Part shown: piece after piece, positions 50,531-62,623 of the stretch
Numbering within the stretch: position 1 is the first letter of the stretch
How the letters are laid out: every line of letters starts with the position of its first letter
Assembly: GCF_000004075.3 (NCBI RefSeq)
Contig: NC_026657.2
Location: forward strand, 11,036,001-11,100,000
Reading direction: 5' to 3'
DNA length: 64,000 nt
Origin: Cucumis sativus
Taxonomy: Eukaryota; Streptophyta; Magnoliopsida; Cucurbitales; Cucurbitaceae
Position numbers and translations under genes: made by a program
Notes under the pieces: model-generated
The model's database searches: none
Seen by the model: only the letters and a program-made list of their open reading frames with translations
Told to the model about the DNA's origin: nothing

Positions 50531-52005
50531 AAACCCTTTCCTTTCCAAGGGTACACCAATATATATTTCAACCCCCATTCTACATGAGGGAAAATACCAA
50601 AACTTTCAACCATTGCCTTCTCCAAGTCAAGCCAGATTCTTTCAAATAAAAACCACATGTCTAGATTACTTGTTTCTTCATTCTCTTAGATTTGCTTTCT
50701 TCCATGTTGCACTCTGCAGATTTATTTGTACAGTTCCATTTCTTCATTCACGTGTAAGGAAATTTTTGGTAGTGATTTTACAGGTCTTTTGGTATCGTTT
50801 GTGTTGCTTTTTTAAATTATTCCCACTCCCTCCCCCTCTCCTCAAGAGCTTGGTGCATTGTAATTTCACTGTAAATTGTTCATTTGTTGTGAAGGGCTGA
50901 AAGGATAAAACTCTAGTTGATGTGAAAAGCAATTCATGTGGAGCCAAGTGATTGGAATAAAGGGATCTTGGTGACACTCTACTGCTTGTTTAGTAAATTA
51001 AGATGGGTGTTTTTTTTTCCAATTCAAGTATACATTTTATTTCTCTTCCTCTTCCTGTTATGTTTATTAATGAATCATCCTTTCTGGTCATTTCCTTCCG
51101 TAATTTTTTATCTACTGCTTGAGTGCTACTATTCTTATAAGCATCATGGAATGTGAATCAAACAAGGTTCCACATGTCAACCTTCCACTGGCATGCCCCT
51201 TATTGATGTCTGAAGTTGTTAATGTTCTGGTGGCCTATACATCTGCATCTGCCCTCAGTTGTCTGTTCAGGCTTTCTTCCTCATATTAAAATATCTTTAA
51301 TTCTTTAAACATTATTCTCATGATTGATTTATGTATTACTTATTGCTTGTTCTAAATCTAGTATTGGAATCTGACGTAGGTTGCCACGATGTAATTGACC
51401 AGATGTCTTATTGTCCTTTTACATTTTCTATTGGTGCAACCCACTGATAGAATGAAAACATTGCCTAAACATGATTCTTAACTCTGCTTTAGATTGTTTT
51501 GGGACATTTGCCATATGGGCCATCAGTTTTGGATATATTGGGTTCTTTTTCATTCAGTGATTACATGGGCTTTTGTTCATCAAAATGACTGCAGAATTAA
51601 ATTTGAAGATTCGTTCTGGTAGGACAGAACTTCAGTTCATTCTCTGTGATTTGCCTGTTATATTTTAGCAAATATGATTTTTTTGGCAAGAACATAGTCA
51701 TTGTTTCTGTAAACATCTGTCAGCCGTTGAAGCCTTAAAAATCTTTACAACTTTACAAGATTCCCCACGTCGCTATTACAAGAATGTTCTTCACCTGGTT
51801 TATCATCTATCTACCCATCACCAAAAGGTGAGAATTTGGTATCAGATTCTTACAGCACTCCCACGTTGGGAATCTCATTCGTTCTCTCTTGCGTGCCCAT
51901 CAAAAAGTCTTCCTAACATTAAAACATTTCACCAACTCAACTATAGGATCTTTTACCAGATGGGTTTTCTTTCCTCTCTTTTTTTTTCCTTTCTTTCTAT
52001 TTACT
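50531..52005. other. Convergent intergenic region
   Basis: About 1.5 kb between the 3' ends of the third GH28 gene (plus) and the HIPP gene (minus). It should contain both 3' UTRs; AATAAA at 50645-50650 could be the poly(A) signal of the GH28 gene. No further gene is seen. Confidence 0.5.
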
Positions 52006-53320
52006 TTACATTAGATTACAAGCGTTCGGATTCTCGTCGCTGAATATTGATGTGATGTTCCCATTGCTACTGCCTGTGCCTGTGTTGTAATAGTCTTCAT
52101 TGTAATTGTAAAGATCCAGTCTTGGGCTATAATGGGTGGTTGGCTGCTGTGGTATGGATTCGGAGGCGTATACTGGGGGCCTGCTGTATGTGAGTGGTCG
52201 GACATACTCGGTAATGTATGGCGATGGCTTGTATGTGTTGTAGCTGTGTATCACGGTTGCCGGCTGCATTGATGTCGCTCCTGGAATGTTGTGGTGGTAG
52301 TTGTGGCTAGAGGCGTATCTGTATTCGGGTTGGTGGTGGTGGACTACATGGCTTTGGCTATAATTTGGTGGCTGATGGTATTGAACCGTCTGGCTGTGAT
52401 CAGGGGGCTGGTGGGAGTAAACGGTGTGACCATGATCAGGTGGCTGGTTAACCATGTGGACGTGCTCGGATGGTTGATGGCCTACGTGGAAGGATTCTGG
52501 TGGTTGATGGTGGACCACATGGCTATACTCAGGTTGGTGAGAGATGACATGGCCAGGTTCTGGTCCTGGTCCTGATCCTTGATGGTGGACAACATGGCCA
52601 GATTCTGACGGATATTGGTGGACGATATGGCCATTATCGGACGGCTGGTGGCTGACATGGCCTTGTCCAGCATCATATCCCCCAGGGTGTGGTGGTTGTT
52701 GGCCGTTGGTTGGATCAAAACTACCATCTTGAACGACCATTTGGCCAGGTGGGGGCGCGCCACCCGTGGCCATATCAGTAGGACCACCACCCATGACCAT
52801 GTCAGGAGGAGAAGGACCTGATGAAAAATTGGGTGGTTCACTGCCGGCCGGAGCCATAGAATCCGGCGGTTGGCCAGTGGGAGCAGCTTGAGGATCCGTC
52901 TGTTCAGAATCAGAACAAATGGTGGCAATCTTCCTTGTTTTCTTAATGGCTTTCATGATTCTCTCAGGCTCAGCCCATCCAATGATAGTGAGTTTCTGCT
53001 GGGGAAAGTCTATGTAGATATCATAAATGCCTGCAAAAGAACAAGAAAACTCAAGAAGAAGAAGGAAAGAAAGAAAGAAAAAATGAAAGAAAGAAAGAAA
53101 TGTATAAAAAAGAAAGATTATTTATTTTCCTTTGGCTCACCATTAATTCCATACAATGCTTTCTTGATCTTCTGGACACAGCCATTACAGTCCATCCGGA
53201 CCTTTATCTCAGTAATCTTCGGTTTCTGCAGAAAAGGAAAGTAAGTGGTAAGAACCCAATTACAATGGAGATGAAAAGAAACAAGGAGAAGAAGAAGAAT
53301 ACCTCAAGTTCTGGAATCAT
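52006..53320 (-). CDS. Heavy-metal-associated isoprenylated plant protein (HIPP), His-rich
   Basis: Three exons on the minus strand: 53320-53303 (MIPELE), 53225-53141 and 53030-52006, coding 375 residues. Residues 7-68 form an HMA domain with the metal-binding MDCNGC (Cys 19 and Cys 22) and the closing IDFPQQKLTIIGWA. The last four residues are CNLM, preceded by DENPNA: a CaaX box predicted to be farnesylated, with the DENPNAC tail usual for HIPPs. Between lie about 300 residues rich in Pro, Gly and His, with roughly a dozen degenerate units of the HVVHHQPPE type (about residues 145-265). HIPPs are thought to bind transition metals or act as membrane-tethered adaptors; the His-rich linker could add metal sites but that is inference. 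The small first exon and intron positions fit other HIPP genes I know. Confidence 0.92.
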
Positions 53321-54076
53321 GAGGAGATGAGGGGAAAGTAAAGGGAAAGAATATGGAGGAAAGAAGAGAGAGAGATTATGTGAAAGATGAAGAAGATCAT
53401 AAACGAAGAATCAGAATTGAGAGAGGCAAAATAAAAAGAAGAGGAGATGGGAATATTTAAAAGGGTGTGGGACATGCAACGAATCTAATTGGAACTTGGA
53501 CGACACAAAATAAAAAATAAAATAAAAATAAAACAAATGAATTCTTAATACAAAAAAAATCCAAAACCGACCATTTTGGGAAGAATATAAAGCAGAGGAA
53601 AGAAAAGAAGGGGGACGTCTTGGTTTTGGGTTTTGCATGCATGGACTCAAACCAATCCCTACGCCACTGTTAATGAAACCCTCAATGATTCCACGTTGAA
53701 AATATGAGAAAACATCACATTTCTCTAATACATACTACTTATTTCTAAACGCTACAAATTTTGTTCAAAGGGAAATTTTGTTATAAGCCCATCTCTTTGG
53801 TACTAAAATAAAAATTTATAACTATTTTGCATGGAAATAGTTCAAGTCTTCTTTAATTTTGCAATTAATTACAAATTACGTAATTTCAACATTTACACTA
53901 ATATGCATATAAATATTGTTATTGTTTTACTTCAAATAAATAATGATTAACAATTGTCAAATAATTGGAGTTTAATTAATCCACAATCAAATATTCGTTA
54001 ACATTGTAACAATTTCTACCAAAATACACACTTTCATAAAATTGGGATCTCAATATCTTTATCAATATTAATATTT
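53321..54076. other. Upstream region of the HIPP gene
   Basis: It holds the 5' leader, purine-rich on the plus strand (53330-53420), and promoter-side DNA up to the transposon's target duplication. A TATA box could not be fixed with confidence. Confidence 0.4.
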
Positions 54077-54085
54077 GAAATTTTA
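54077..54085 (+). repeat. Left 9-bp target site duplication
   Basis: GAAATTTTA, repeated perfectly in direct orientation at 55610-55618, immediately outside the inverted repeats. Nine bp is the hallmark length for Mutator-superfamily insertions. Confidence 0.92.
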
Positions 54086-55609
54086 GGATTTTTTTTAAAA
54101 ATAATGTAAAATTTGAAACATATTTCAAAAATAGGGTAGTTGCAAAACTATTTTCAAAAATAGGTGTTTTGAGGTGAAGTCGTGGACGGGGTACACGACT
54201 TCCATGCAGTGGCCCCCACATACTCTATTTTTTCCTTATTTTTATATTTATACTACACTGGGCCCCACATTTTTTAATTTTCTCATTATTTATATACGTG
54301 GGTCCCACACACTTCACTTTTTCTCATTATTTATATATACATACTCACATATAATATAATATATATATTATACATTTAAATTCTAAAAATATCTTTCTTT
54401 ATTAAATTAATTTATTTTTTTTATTTTTTTCTTTATATATATTTAAATATCACAATCTTCAATCTTCAATTTTTCTTATTAAATTCATTTTTCTAATTTA
54501 ATTTAATTCTTTCTTAATAACAAAATTATACATATATTTTTTTTCCAATTTTCAATTTTTTTAAAAAAATCTCATATATTAACAAAACATGTTATTAAAA
54601 ATATATTAAACAAATTAAAAGAGTAATAATAATAATTGAGATAAGTTAAAATTACTAAAAAAAATAATAATAATAACACTTGAAGCCACACACATTGATA
54701 ATTGAATAAAAAGAAATTCATGTTTATGGTAAAAGGAAAAAAACAAGAATTGGTTCGATTACAAATTAAATTTAAAAACTTAATGGATAATTTTGAATTG
54801 CAAATTTATTGTTATTATTATTTTTAGAGTACGTTTCAACTTCTTTCAATTACTATTATTATTTTTATTTGTTTAATGTATTTTTTAATAACATATTTGG
54901 TTAATATATGTGTTTTTTTAAACAGAAAATTAGAAAAAGATATATATAATTTTGGTTAAGAAATAATTAAATTAAATTAGAAAAGATGAATTAATAAGAA
55001 AATTTGAAGATTGAGATATTAAATAAATAAATAATATATATATATATATATATATAAATTATTATTATTATTACTCTTTTAATTTGTTTAATATATTTTT
55101 AATAACATGTTTTGTTAATATATGAGATTTTTTTAAAAAAAATTGAAAATTGGAAAAAAAATATATGTATAATTTTGATTAAGAAAGAATTAAATTAAAT
55201 TAGAAAAATGAATTTAATAAGAAAAATTGAAGATTGAAGATTGTGATATTTAAATATATATAAAGAAAAAAATAAAAAAATAAATTAATTTAATAAAGAA
55301 AGATATTTTTAGAATTTGAATGTATAATATATATATTATATTATATGTGAGTATGTATATATAAATAATGAGAAAAAATGAAGTGTGTGGGACCCACGTA
55401 TATAAATAATGAGAAAATTAAAAAATGTGGGGCCCAGTGTAGTATAAATATAAAAATAAGGAAAAAATAGAGTATGTGGGGGCCACTGCATGGAAGTCGT
55501 GTACCCCGTCCACGACTTCACCTCAAAACACCTATTTTTGAAAATAGTTTTGCAACTACCCTATTTTTGAAATATGTTTCAAATTTTACATTATTTTTAA
55601 AAAAAATCC
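54086..55609. mobile_element. Non-autonomous Mutator-like element with ~550-bp terminal inverted repeats
   Basis: The 1524-bp element begins GGATTTTTTTTAAAAATAAT and ends with its exact reverse complement. The arms, 54086 to about 54638 and about 55059 to 55609, match nearly perfectly with only a few substitutions and one- to four-base indels, so insertion was recent or the arms are kept alike by conversion. It is flanked by a perfect 9-bp duplication. No transposase or captured gene is visible; the identical 61-codon open frames in both arms are mirror images of the repeat and do not look coding. A sub-hairpin GAAGTCGTG...CACGACTTC lies at 54176-54202 inside a GC-richer patch, repeated in the right arm. 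The central ~420 bp is AT-rich. A transcript across it would form a very long double-stranded RNA. Confidence 0.9.
54845..55035 (+). repeat. Third, partial and diverged arm copy inside the element
   Basis: This stretch resembles the inner part of the right arm (about 55060-55255) in direct orientation: shared phrases include 'ttgtttaat-tatttttaat', 'aataaca', 'gttaatatatg', 'ataattttg-ttaagaaa' and 'aattaaattaaattagaaaa'. It is more diverged than the two arms are from each other. Confidence 0.6.
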
Positions 55610-55618
55610 GAAATTTTA
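55610..55618 (+). repeat. Right 9-bp target site duplication
   Basis: GAAATTTTA, identical to 54077-54085. Confidence 0.92.
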
Positions 55619-58600
55619 TAAACTATTAATCCCTATTGTGATTTGACCATGGTATGAAAACTCTATATATTTTTTCTTTTTGGTAATAAAATAACAATGG
55701 TCAGCTAAGTTAATTCAAAGGTGCTTTTTACATATAAATATTGGTTTGATCTGCTTTATATTATTCTTCCTAATCCATGGGTTTGGCTTACAAGGTTTCA
55801 ATCTTAGCCATCCATCTCTAGGAGTTTCATGCCACTCTGGACTTGGAATCTACACATACTGTCTCTATATATTTATTTATATGTATTAATATGCTTTTGA
55901 GTCTTTATTTTCTTTTACTAATTAAAAATACGAGAACAAAGTTGCTAATATAAACAATAACCTCCAAATTCTTAATAGATACATTATAATGTTAAAGAAT
56001 TTACAAATATAACAATTCCGTTTATTACTAATACTTCATGTTTTTTTCGTGAATAGATTATTTGACTATATTTGTAATTTTTTTAAAAATGTTATATATT
56101 TAATGATTAATTTTAGAAGTTTTACAAAAATGACGATTTAATGGGTTCTAGCACAAACCCACGCTAGTGTGTGCATCGTTTGCATACACAAGCTATCACG
56201 CTTGTCATGTTTAGCTCCACAAGTTTAAAGTCATTCATTTTTACTTAGTCATCAAAGCATATGGAATGTTTTCAACGATGAGATAAGAACAACTTCTCTT
56301 TTAGGGATTAACCAAAAAGGTAATTTATTCGAGACTATCTTTCGTCGAGTCATATGGGGTTGACTTGAAGATGTCGATATCTATGTTAAGTTGAAATTTG
56401 TGTAGGTATATATAAACTTTCTAAGCTGTATATATTAGACTATGCATTTTAAAAACCTTTCATTTGAATTCACCAACTTTCAATTCCATATTTAATATGA
56501 CTTTACCTTTAAATTGTTTAATGGTTCTTAGGTAATATATTCAACAAAGCTATGTGGAAGTATATATTAAATTGACGACAACTAATATAAGAACTTAGTA
56601 TATGTATATTGAAACAAATAAAATGAAATGTTTAGGAGTGTTAAAACTTTTTAAAATTAAAGTATTAAGATTAGATAGACACAAGACAAAGGCTTATTAA
56701 AAAAACTTCAAAGTATAAAGATTTATATGTTCTAAACTTTCAAGTATTTTTTTCTTCTTCAATTTTTATTTAGCCAAACAATTATATAAGCGTATGATCA
56801 TAGTAGTTTCGAGAATATTATGTTGCATATGGGTCTAATTTTTAAGAAAAAAAGTCAAAAATAATATAACCTTTAAGTTTTACTTGTGTCGGCCGAAAAA
56901 AAAAAGCTTGTTGATTTTAATCAATAAGATAAATTACAAATCTAGTTTCTACATTTTGAAACTACTACTCGATTAGGCTTTTAAACTTTAAAAGATGTAG
57001 TAGGTCGTTAGATCCAATTATTTGTATAACATTTAGTTGATGTTTAAAATTAACTAGTAGATATTTGAATGCCATTTAATTTTCTTTTTCTTTAATACGA
57101 ATGACATTTAATTTTATATCAAATAGTTTGTAATCCAAACTAAAACCTAGAGTTAAAAGTGTTAAAAGTATAAAGATCAAAAGTTAAAATAGGTTTTTTT
57201 TTTTTTTTTACTTAAATATAAGTAATTGATAAAAAGAAATTAAACTCATCTTCTTCATCATCAAAGGGGTTGAGACCTAAATGCATGCCCAAATTCAACT
57301 CATACTAAATTTAAAATCAGCTGAATGAACAATTGAAGTCCAACCTAATCCATCCATCTAAATAATTGAATATGGACCATCATTCATAAGAGTAGGCTTG
57401 CTCATGGATTATCTCGTTTGAATTATATTTAATGGGATATGAACCACTTCTTGTAAGAGTAGACTTGCCCATGAACGATTTCGTTTGATCTATATTTGAT
57501 TAACTCGTCATTTGATAGACATATCATAACATAACCACAGTGTACATGGTATGTCTCTATGTCTCTATGTGTGTATATAGATATATTTATATATAAAGAT
57601 ATATCTTTAAACTTACATATACCATTCTTTAATTAATAAAGAAATTTAAAAAATATATTAAAAAAAAGGAAAGCGTTTATGAAAGATAAAACAAAAGGAA
57701 ACTAAATAATAGTGATAATTTATAGTAAAAAGTACCAAATTTAAATTTAAATTAAACAAGAAAGATATTTCTAAATTCTTTTAATTAAATATAGTGAATT
57801 TGGACTAGAGAAGATATGAACAAGATAAAGTGAACTTAATTTTAAAAGAGACCAATTAATTATTGATCAAATAAAAATTTGATCCTCAACTGGTTTGGAT
57901 AAGATTAAACTCATATTCTAATTTTAAAAAGATTAATATAAAATGAAAGCCAATTTTACTTTGTTATAATTTCATATGAGGTAACTTAAACTTATGACTT
58001 TCTTGTTATTATAAAATTTTTATTTTGAATTTAAGACAAAAATTTTTTTCTTTGTTTTGTAAGTCATCTCTTCATGATATTATACGTGTTTTTCCCGATC
58101 CAAATTAATTTGATATCGACAAATGTTGAAGGGGCTAATCGAATGAACTCGAACTAACCTAAGCTCCATGAAATGTGTGGGTCAAGGATTGGGTCATAAA
58201 CTTGATTATTGAAGAGAGTGGGGTTGTCGTAGGCCCAAAAGTCTCTTGGGCCCAAGTTGTATTTTTCTTCAGGATACTTGAGAAATGTTGCATATAACCA
58301 AAATGGTTTTCATTTTTAGCAAATAAATAGCAAAGAATGAGGATGGAGAGTGTTTAATCAAAATTGAGGAGAAGTGCTTTTGGAGAGGCAAAAGCATGAA
58401 ATCAATTTAATTACGGCTCATATTGGATAAAAACATACGTGAAGAAACATAAAAATGGTTTTGTAAAAATGAACTCTCCTAATGGTAACAACAAATTTAG
58501 ATCAGTAATGGAAAAGTAAAAAAAAAAAAATGAAGATCGTTCACAGTTTTGATGTCCAAATAGAGAAGTTCCACATTTCATGCTAATGAACAAAGCAGAT

Positions 58601-59363
58601 AAAAAAGAAGAAAAAATATCCAAAATATAAATTTATTTTGGTTTAAAAGAAATTGAATACAGAAAATCAGTTGTTAGCAAGAATTTAGAACATTTATAAA
58701 ATACAGAAACGAGATTAGGTTATAGATATAGTCATAACTTAAAAATAAACAAAACTCAACAAATGTGTATTGAACTATTAAGTCGGAAAGGAATGATGTT
58801 TGGATCTGTTGTAATTAAAAAGAAAAAAAGGAAAAAAGAAATGTGGTGTTGGGAATGGGAATGGGAAGTGGGCCAGAATTGGTAGGCACAATAAAAAGGG
58901 CATACGGAGTCGGAAGATTGGTCTCTGGGAATATCCAGATTCGGAGAAGGATACATGGGTCATAAAGACAAAAGAGGGAGGGGTAAATAAGTAAATTTAG
59001 AGTTAAATACCCCACAACGCATTACGCAAAGGATAGAGAGATAGGTGAAGAAGAAGAGGAACGGAAAGGGCATTGGGAAATTATGATTTCTGGAGTGTTC
59101 TGGTCCTAAAATCTCCCCCCCCCTCTCTCTCTCCAATCCAATCCCCTCTTTCCCCCACCCCTTTCTATAATTTTCCAAAAATTAGGTTTAATTTTCTAAT
59201 AAACCTCTCTGTTAGTTATCTATCTTCTTCCCCCAATAGATTTTACAAAACCCTAGTTTCTCCTTTCTTCTTACTTTTTCTCCTCTTCATCACTGTATAC
59301 ATATAAAAACACACACACCTGAATACCTACCTACCCTGCCTTCCTCTTCTTTTCTTTCTTGCA
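55619..59363. other. Intergenic, no gene seen
   Basis: AT-rich, with an imperfect tandem repeat at 57371-57502, a long T run near 57197-57209, and a purine-rich leader-side segment before the DUF789 gene. The last 250 bp is pyrimidine-rich (CCCCCCCCTCTCTCTCTCC at about 59119) and is probably the 5' UTR/promoter of that gene. Open frames near 58756-59178 overlap this region on the opposite strand and look spurious. Confidence 0.5.
57371..57502. repeat. Imperfect two-copy tandem repeat, ~65 bp unit
   Basis: Both copies run ATATG-ACCA, then 'taagagtag-cttgc-catg', then 'tcgtttga--tatattt-at', with about 20 percent differences. Confidence 0.6.
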
Positions 59364-59446
59364 ATGTCAGTCTCCGGTGGTGTTTCGATTGCCCGAATCC
59401 GTGGCGAGAATCGCTTCTACCATCCACCTGCGATGCGACGTCGTTT

Positions 59447-59477
<31 letters not shown>

Positions 59478-62400
59478 CAACAACAACAACAACAGCAGCA
59501 GCAACAGCAGCCGAAGCAAAGTGCTTTAGATTCTAAGGACGTTGTGGCGGCTGCTACTTCCACGATCGACGACTTGGAAAAGAGGAGTGAGTTTGATGAG
59601 TGTCGTTCTTGGTCCACTCGCTCTGATTGTTCTGTTTCCGATCGGGGACTCGCTGATTCTACTAATTTGGATCGCTTTTTGGAGCATACTACTCCTCTTG
59701 TTCCGGCTCATTGTATTCCTAAGGTAATCATTGCTTGCTCAAGCTACTGTTTTTTGTCCTCTCCTTTTTTTCACTTGATGTTTCCTCGGACTTTTTAATT
59801 TGCTTTCTGGACTTGAAACTAGCTTATTGTCATGGTCAGCCTTCGTGTATGAACTTCTGAGATGTGTGTATTGAACAATCAATTACGGTTATTGCAATTT
59901 TGTTAGGTTCAAGAACTTGTGGTTAAGTTGATTAGCCTTGAGGCAGATGTGAAATCTTCCTTTCACAATGTCCCCCCTTCCACTTCCCATCTCTGCTTCT
60001 ACATTGTCTCTGTAATCAATATAACTGTAGTGCTAGTTTTTTTTCTATCTATTTAATTTCTTTTGTTTCACTAGGATATCGGTTAAGAAGTTGAGTACAG
60101 ATCTTAGCTAAGTTGCTTTTAATTTGAGAACCTGACTTTGCTTCAATTTCTCAAATCATTAAATTGCTTCTTTAATTGGCTTTTTGGGGATGTCGACAGA
60201 CGAGTCTGAGGGGGTGGAGAAATCGTGAAGTTTCAGAGGCATCTCCTTATTTTGTGCTCGGTGATCTCTGGGAATCTTTCAAGGAATGGAGTGCATATGG
60301 AGCCGGTATCCCTCTATTGTTAAATGGCAGTGACTCTGTAGTACAGTATTATGTTCCATATCTGTCCGGCATTCAACTCTATGTTGATCCTTCAAAGTCC
60401 TCTGCACTAAGGTAAGGATTATTCATAGATCACCATATTCTTATATCTATTCATTTCTTGCAATTTTTTTTTGTTTATTTCCCTTTTATCCTCATTGCCT
60501 ATATGAATTGAATTTGATAAGGTATGTATTTATGCTGTTTGGTAAGAAGTAATAAGATTGTCCCTGATTCTATTTTGTTTTTGTTTTTTTGAGATCTCAG
60601 GCTTTGTTTAGATTATATTTATAGGATAGGAATGCTAGCTTTATTTTTTCTAATTTTGATTGGTGATTCGTTTACAATACTATGAATGCTAGCTTCATCT
60701 ATTGTTCAGGATTGTGCAATATGTATATCTTGTTAATATTTAGGTTGCAAGGGTTTTCTTGATCTTGGATCTTCAATTGTGTATAAAGGAGGAAAGGGGA
60801 GTACCTTCTTATTTTGGGCAATGGTTTACCTTACATTTCACTCTTTTTATGGGTTATAACTTGCTGAACATATCCACTCTGGGTTTAACAATATATGTAT
60901 AAAATTGCTTGGCTGCTGGCTGTTGGCTGTTTTCCCCCCTTCACATATTCTTTTCTTCTTTGCACAAGAAATGTGATTAACATCATTTGTTATTGAAGAG
61001 GCAGCGGTTATATGCCCTAAGATCTGGTCATCATTTATTTTAATACTAGCCTATTTTTTCAGTGGTTAATTCTTTCACCATCTCATTGATCTTTCCTTTT
61101 GATCTTCATCCATTAAGCTTTTTTGCCTTTGGTCATTTATATTTTATTTTTACAAAAAAGCCTTATTCTAAGTTGTTTTTGTGTTATAGATTTATTAAGA
61201 TGGAAATGATGTTGTTATTGTTTTCTGAGCTGGTAAATGTGGCAAGTATTATCTAAAGTTAGGTACATGAGAGTGGTAAGTGGATTTCTAATTTGATATT
61301 GTATTTTGTAGTAGAAGGCGTGGTGCAGATAGTGATGCTGAGTCATCAAAGGAAACAAGCAGTGATGGAAGCAGTAATTCTGGGGCGGAAAAGAAAACGA
61401 AAACTGCCCTTCAGAATGAGTGGATACAGGACTTTAATGTTCCGGGGTCACAAAGAGCTCTTCAGATGAATGTACCTTCTTCCGAGTCATCGAGTGATGA
61501 AAGTGACTCTTGCTACCGTCATGGTCAGCTTGTTTTTGAATACTTGGAACGTGATCCACCATTTTGTCGTGAACCATTAACTGATAAGGTAGGTTTGTTT
61601 TTATTTGGCTTTAGTACATGAGGGTATTGCATTTCAGCCTTCTTGATAACGAACATGAACTTGCATTGAACAGATCACTGTCCTTGCATCACGTTTTTCT
61701 GAATTAAAGACATACAGGAGCTGTGACTTATCTCCTTCCAGTTGGATATCTGTGGCATGGTTAGTTATGTCTCCTCCTGATTACGTTTTATCATGATCCA
61801 ATTCTTTTACTCTGACATATTTGACTGTTCTCTAAAGGTATCCAATTTATCGGATTCCGACGGGGCCGACTCTACAAAGTCTAGATGCTTGTTTCTTGAC
61901 CTTCCATAATCTGTCAACAGCATTTCAAGGTATTTCCTCCTTGTTTTCTTATGTATATAGATACATATTTCATCAATCAATTCTTAGTGCTAGTGTATGC
62001 TCTGCGTGCTGCATTGCTTTTCAGTCAAATTGATCTCAATGCATATATTCAACTACTTAGGTGTTATTAGATTGTTTATCACCTGTTTTAGCTAGCTGTG
62101 TTATGGAAAAGCATCGGCTGTGGCTGTGATTCTGTTTTTGTCGGAATATTTTTCAAGAAGAAAAAAAGGAGTAAAAAGTTGAGTTTTTGGTAATATATCT
62201 GTAGAAAACGTTTTAGGACAATATTTATTTCTCAGCTAAAGCTGCAATATGCCTATAGTGTAATCAACTCATAATCTATCATTGGCTTGTGCTATTAAGT
62301 TTTTCATAAATTGCATTTTTAAGAAAGACATTCAATGGGCATCGTGGCTTGTGTTTGGAGCAGGCATCAGCACGGATGGTTTACAATTCCATTGGCCAAG

Positions 62401-62623
62401 AGTTAGAGAGGTGTACACTGCAGATTGCCCTCTCAAACTGCAGTTGCCAATATTTGGACTTGCTTCCTATAAGTTCAAAATTCCTTTTTGGAATTCGACT
62501 GGTGCAGAGGAATGTTCGAAGGCTCACTCTTTGTGGCAAGATGCCGACAGCTGGCTTAGGTTATTAAACGTAAACCATCCTGATTACAGATTTTTCGCAT
62601 CTCATAACTCATTCTGGAGATGA
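59364..62623 (+). CDS. DUF789 family protein with polyglutamine tract
   Basis: Six exons: 59364-59723, 60200-60411, 61312-61588, 61674-61759, 61838-61929 and 62364-62623, coding 428 residues in one frame. After a basic N-terminus ([18 protein letters not shown]) comes a run of 21 Gln (residues 29-49). The DUF789 core follows: [56 protein letters not shown], a Ser/Asp/Glu-rich spacer (residues about 195-250), [59 protein letters not shown] and a C-terminal [10 protein letters not shown]...[21 protein letters not shown]. The family is plant-wide and of unknown biochemical function. There is no signal peptide or membrane segment. The start of the last exon is the least certain junction, since GCATCAG offers a second acceptor seven bases downstream. 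Confidence 0.9.
59448..59510 (+). repeat. CAG/CAA trinucleotide repeat (21 Gln codons)
   Basis: It begins with eight CAG units, then mixed CAA and CAG. The CAA interruptions should slow expansion, but the pure CAG block at the 5' end may vary between accessions. Confidence 0.95.

Noticed and set aside
54174..55521. Two identical 61-codon open frames facing each other
   Set aside because: They are mirror images created by the inverted-repeat arms of the transposon and have the composition of the repeat, not of a protein.
59417..59617. Poly-Cys open frame on the minus strand
   Set aside because: Antisense shadow of the CAG repeat in the DUF789 gene.
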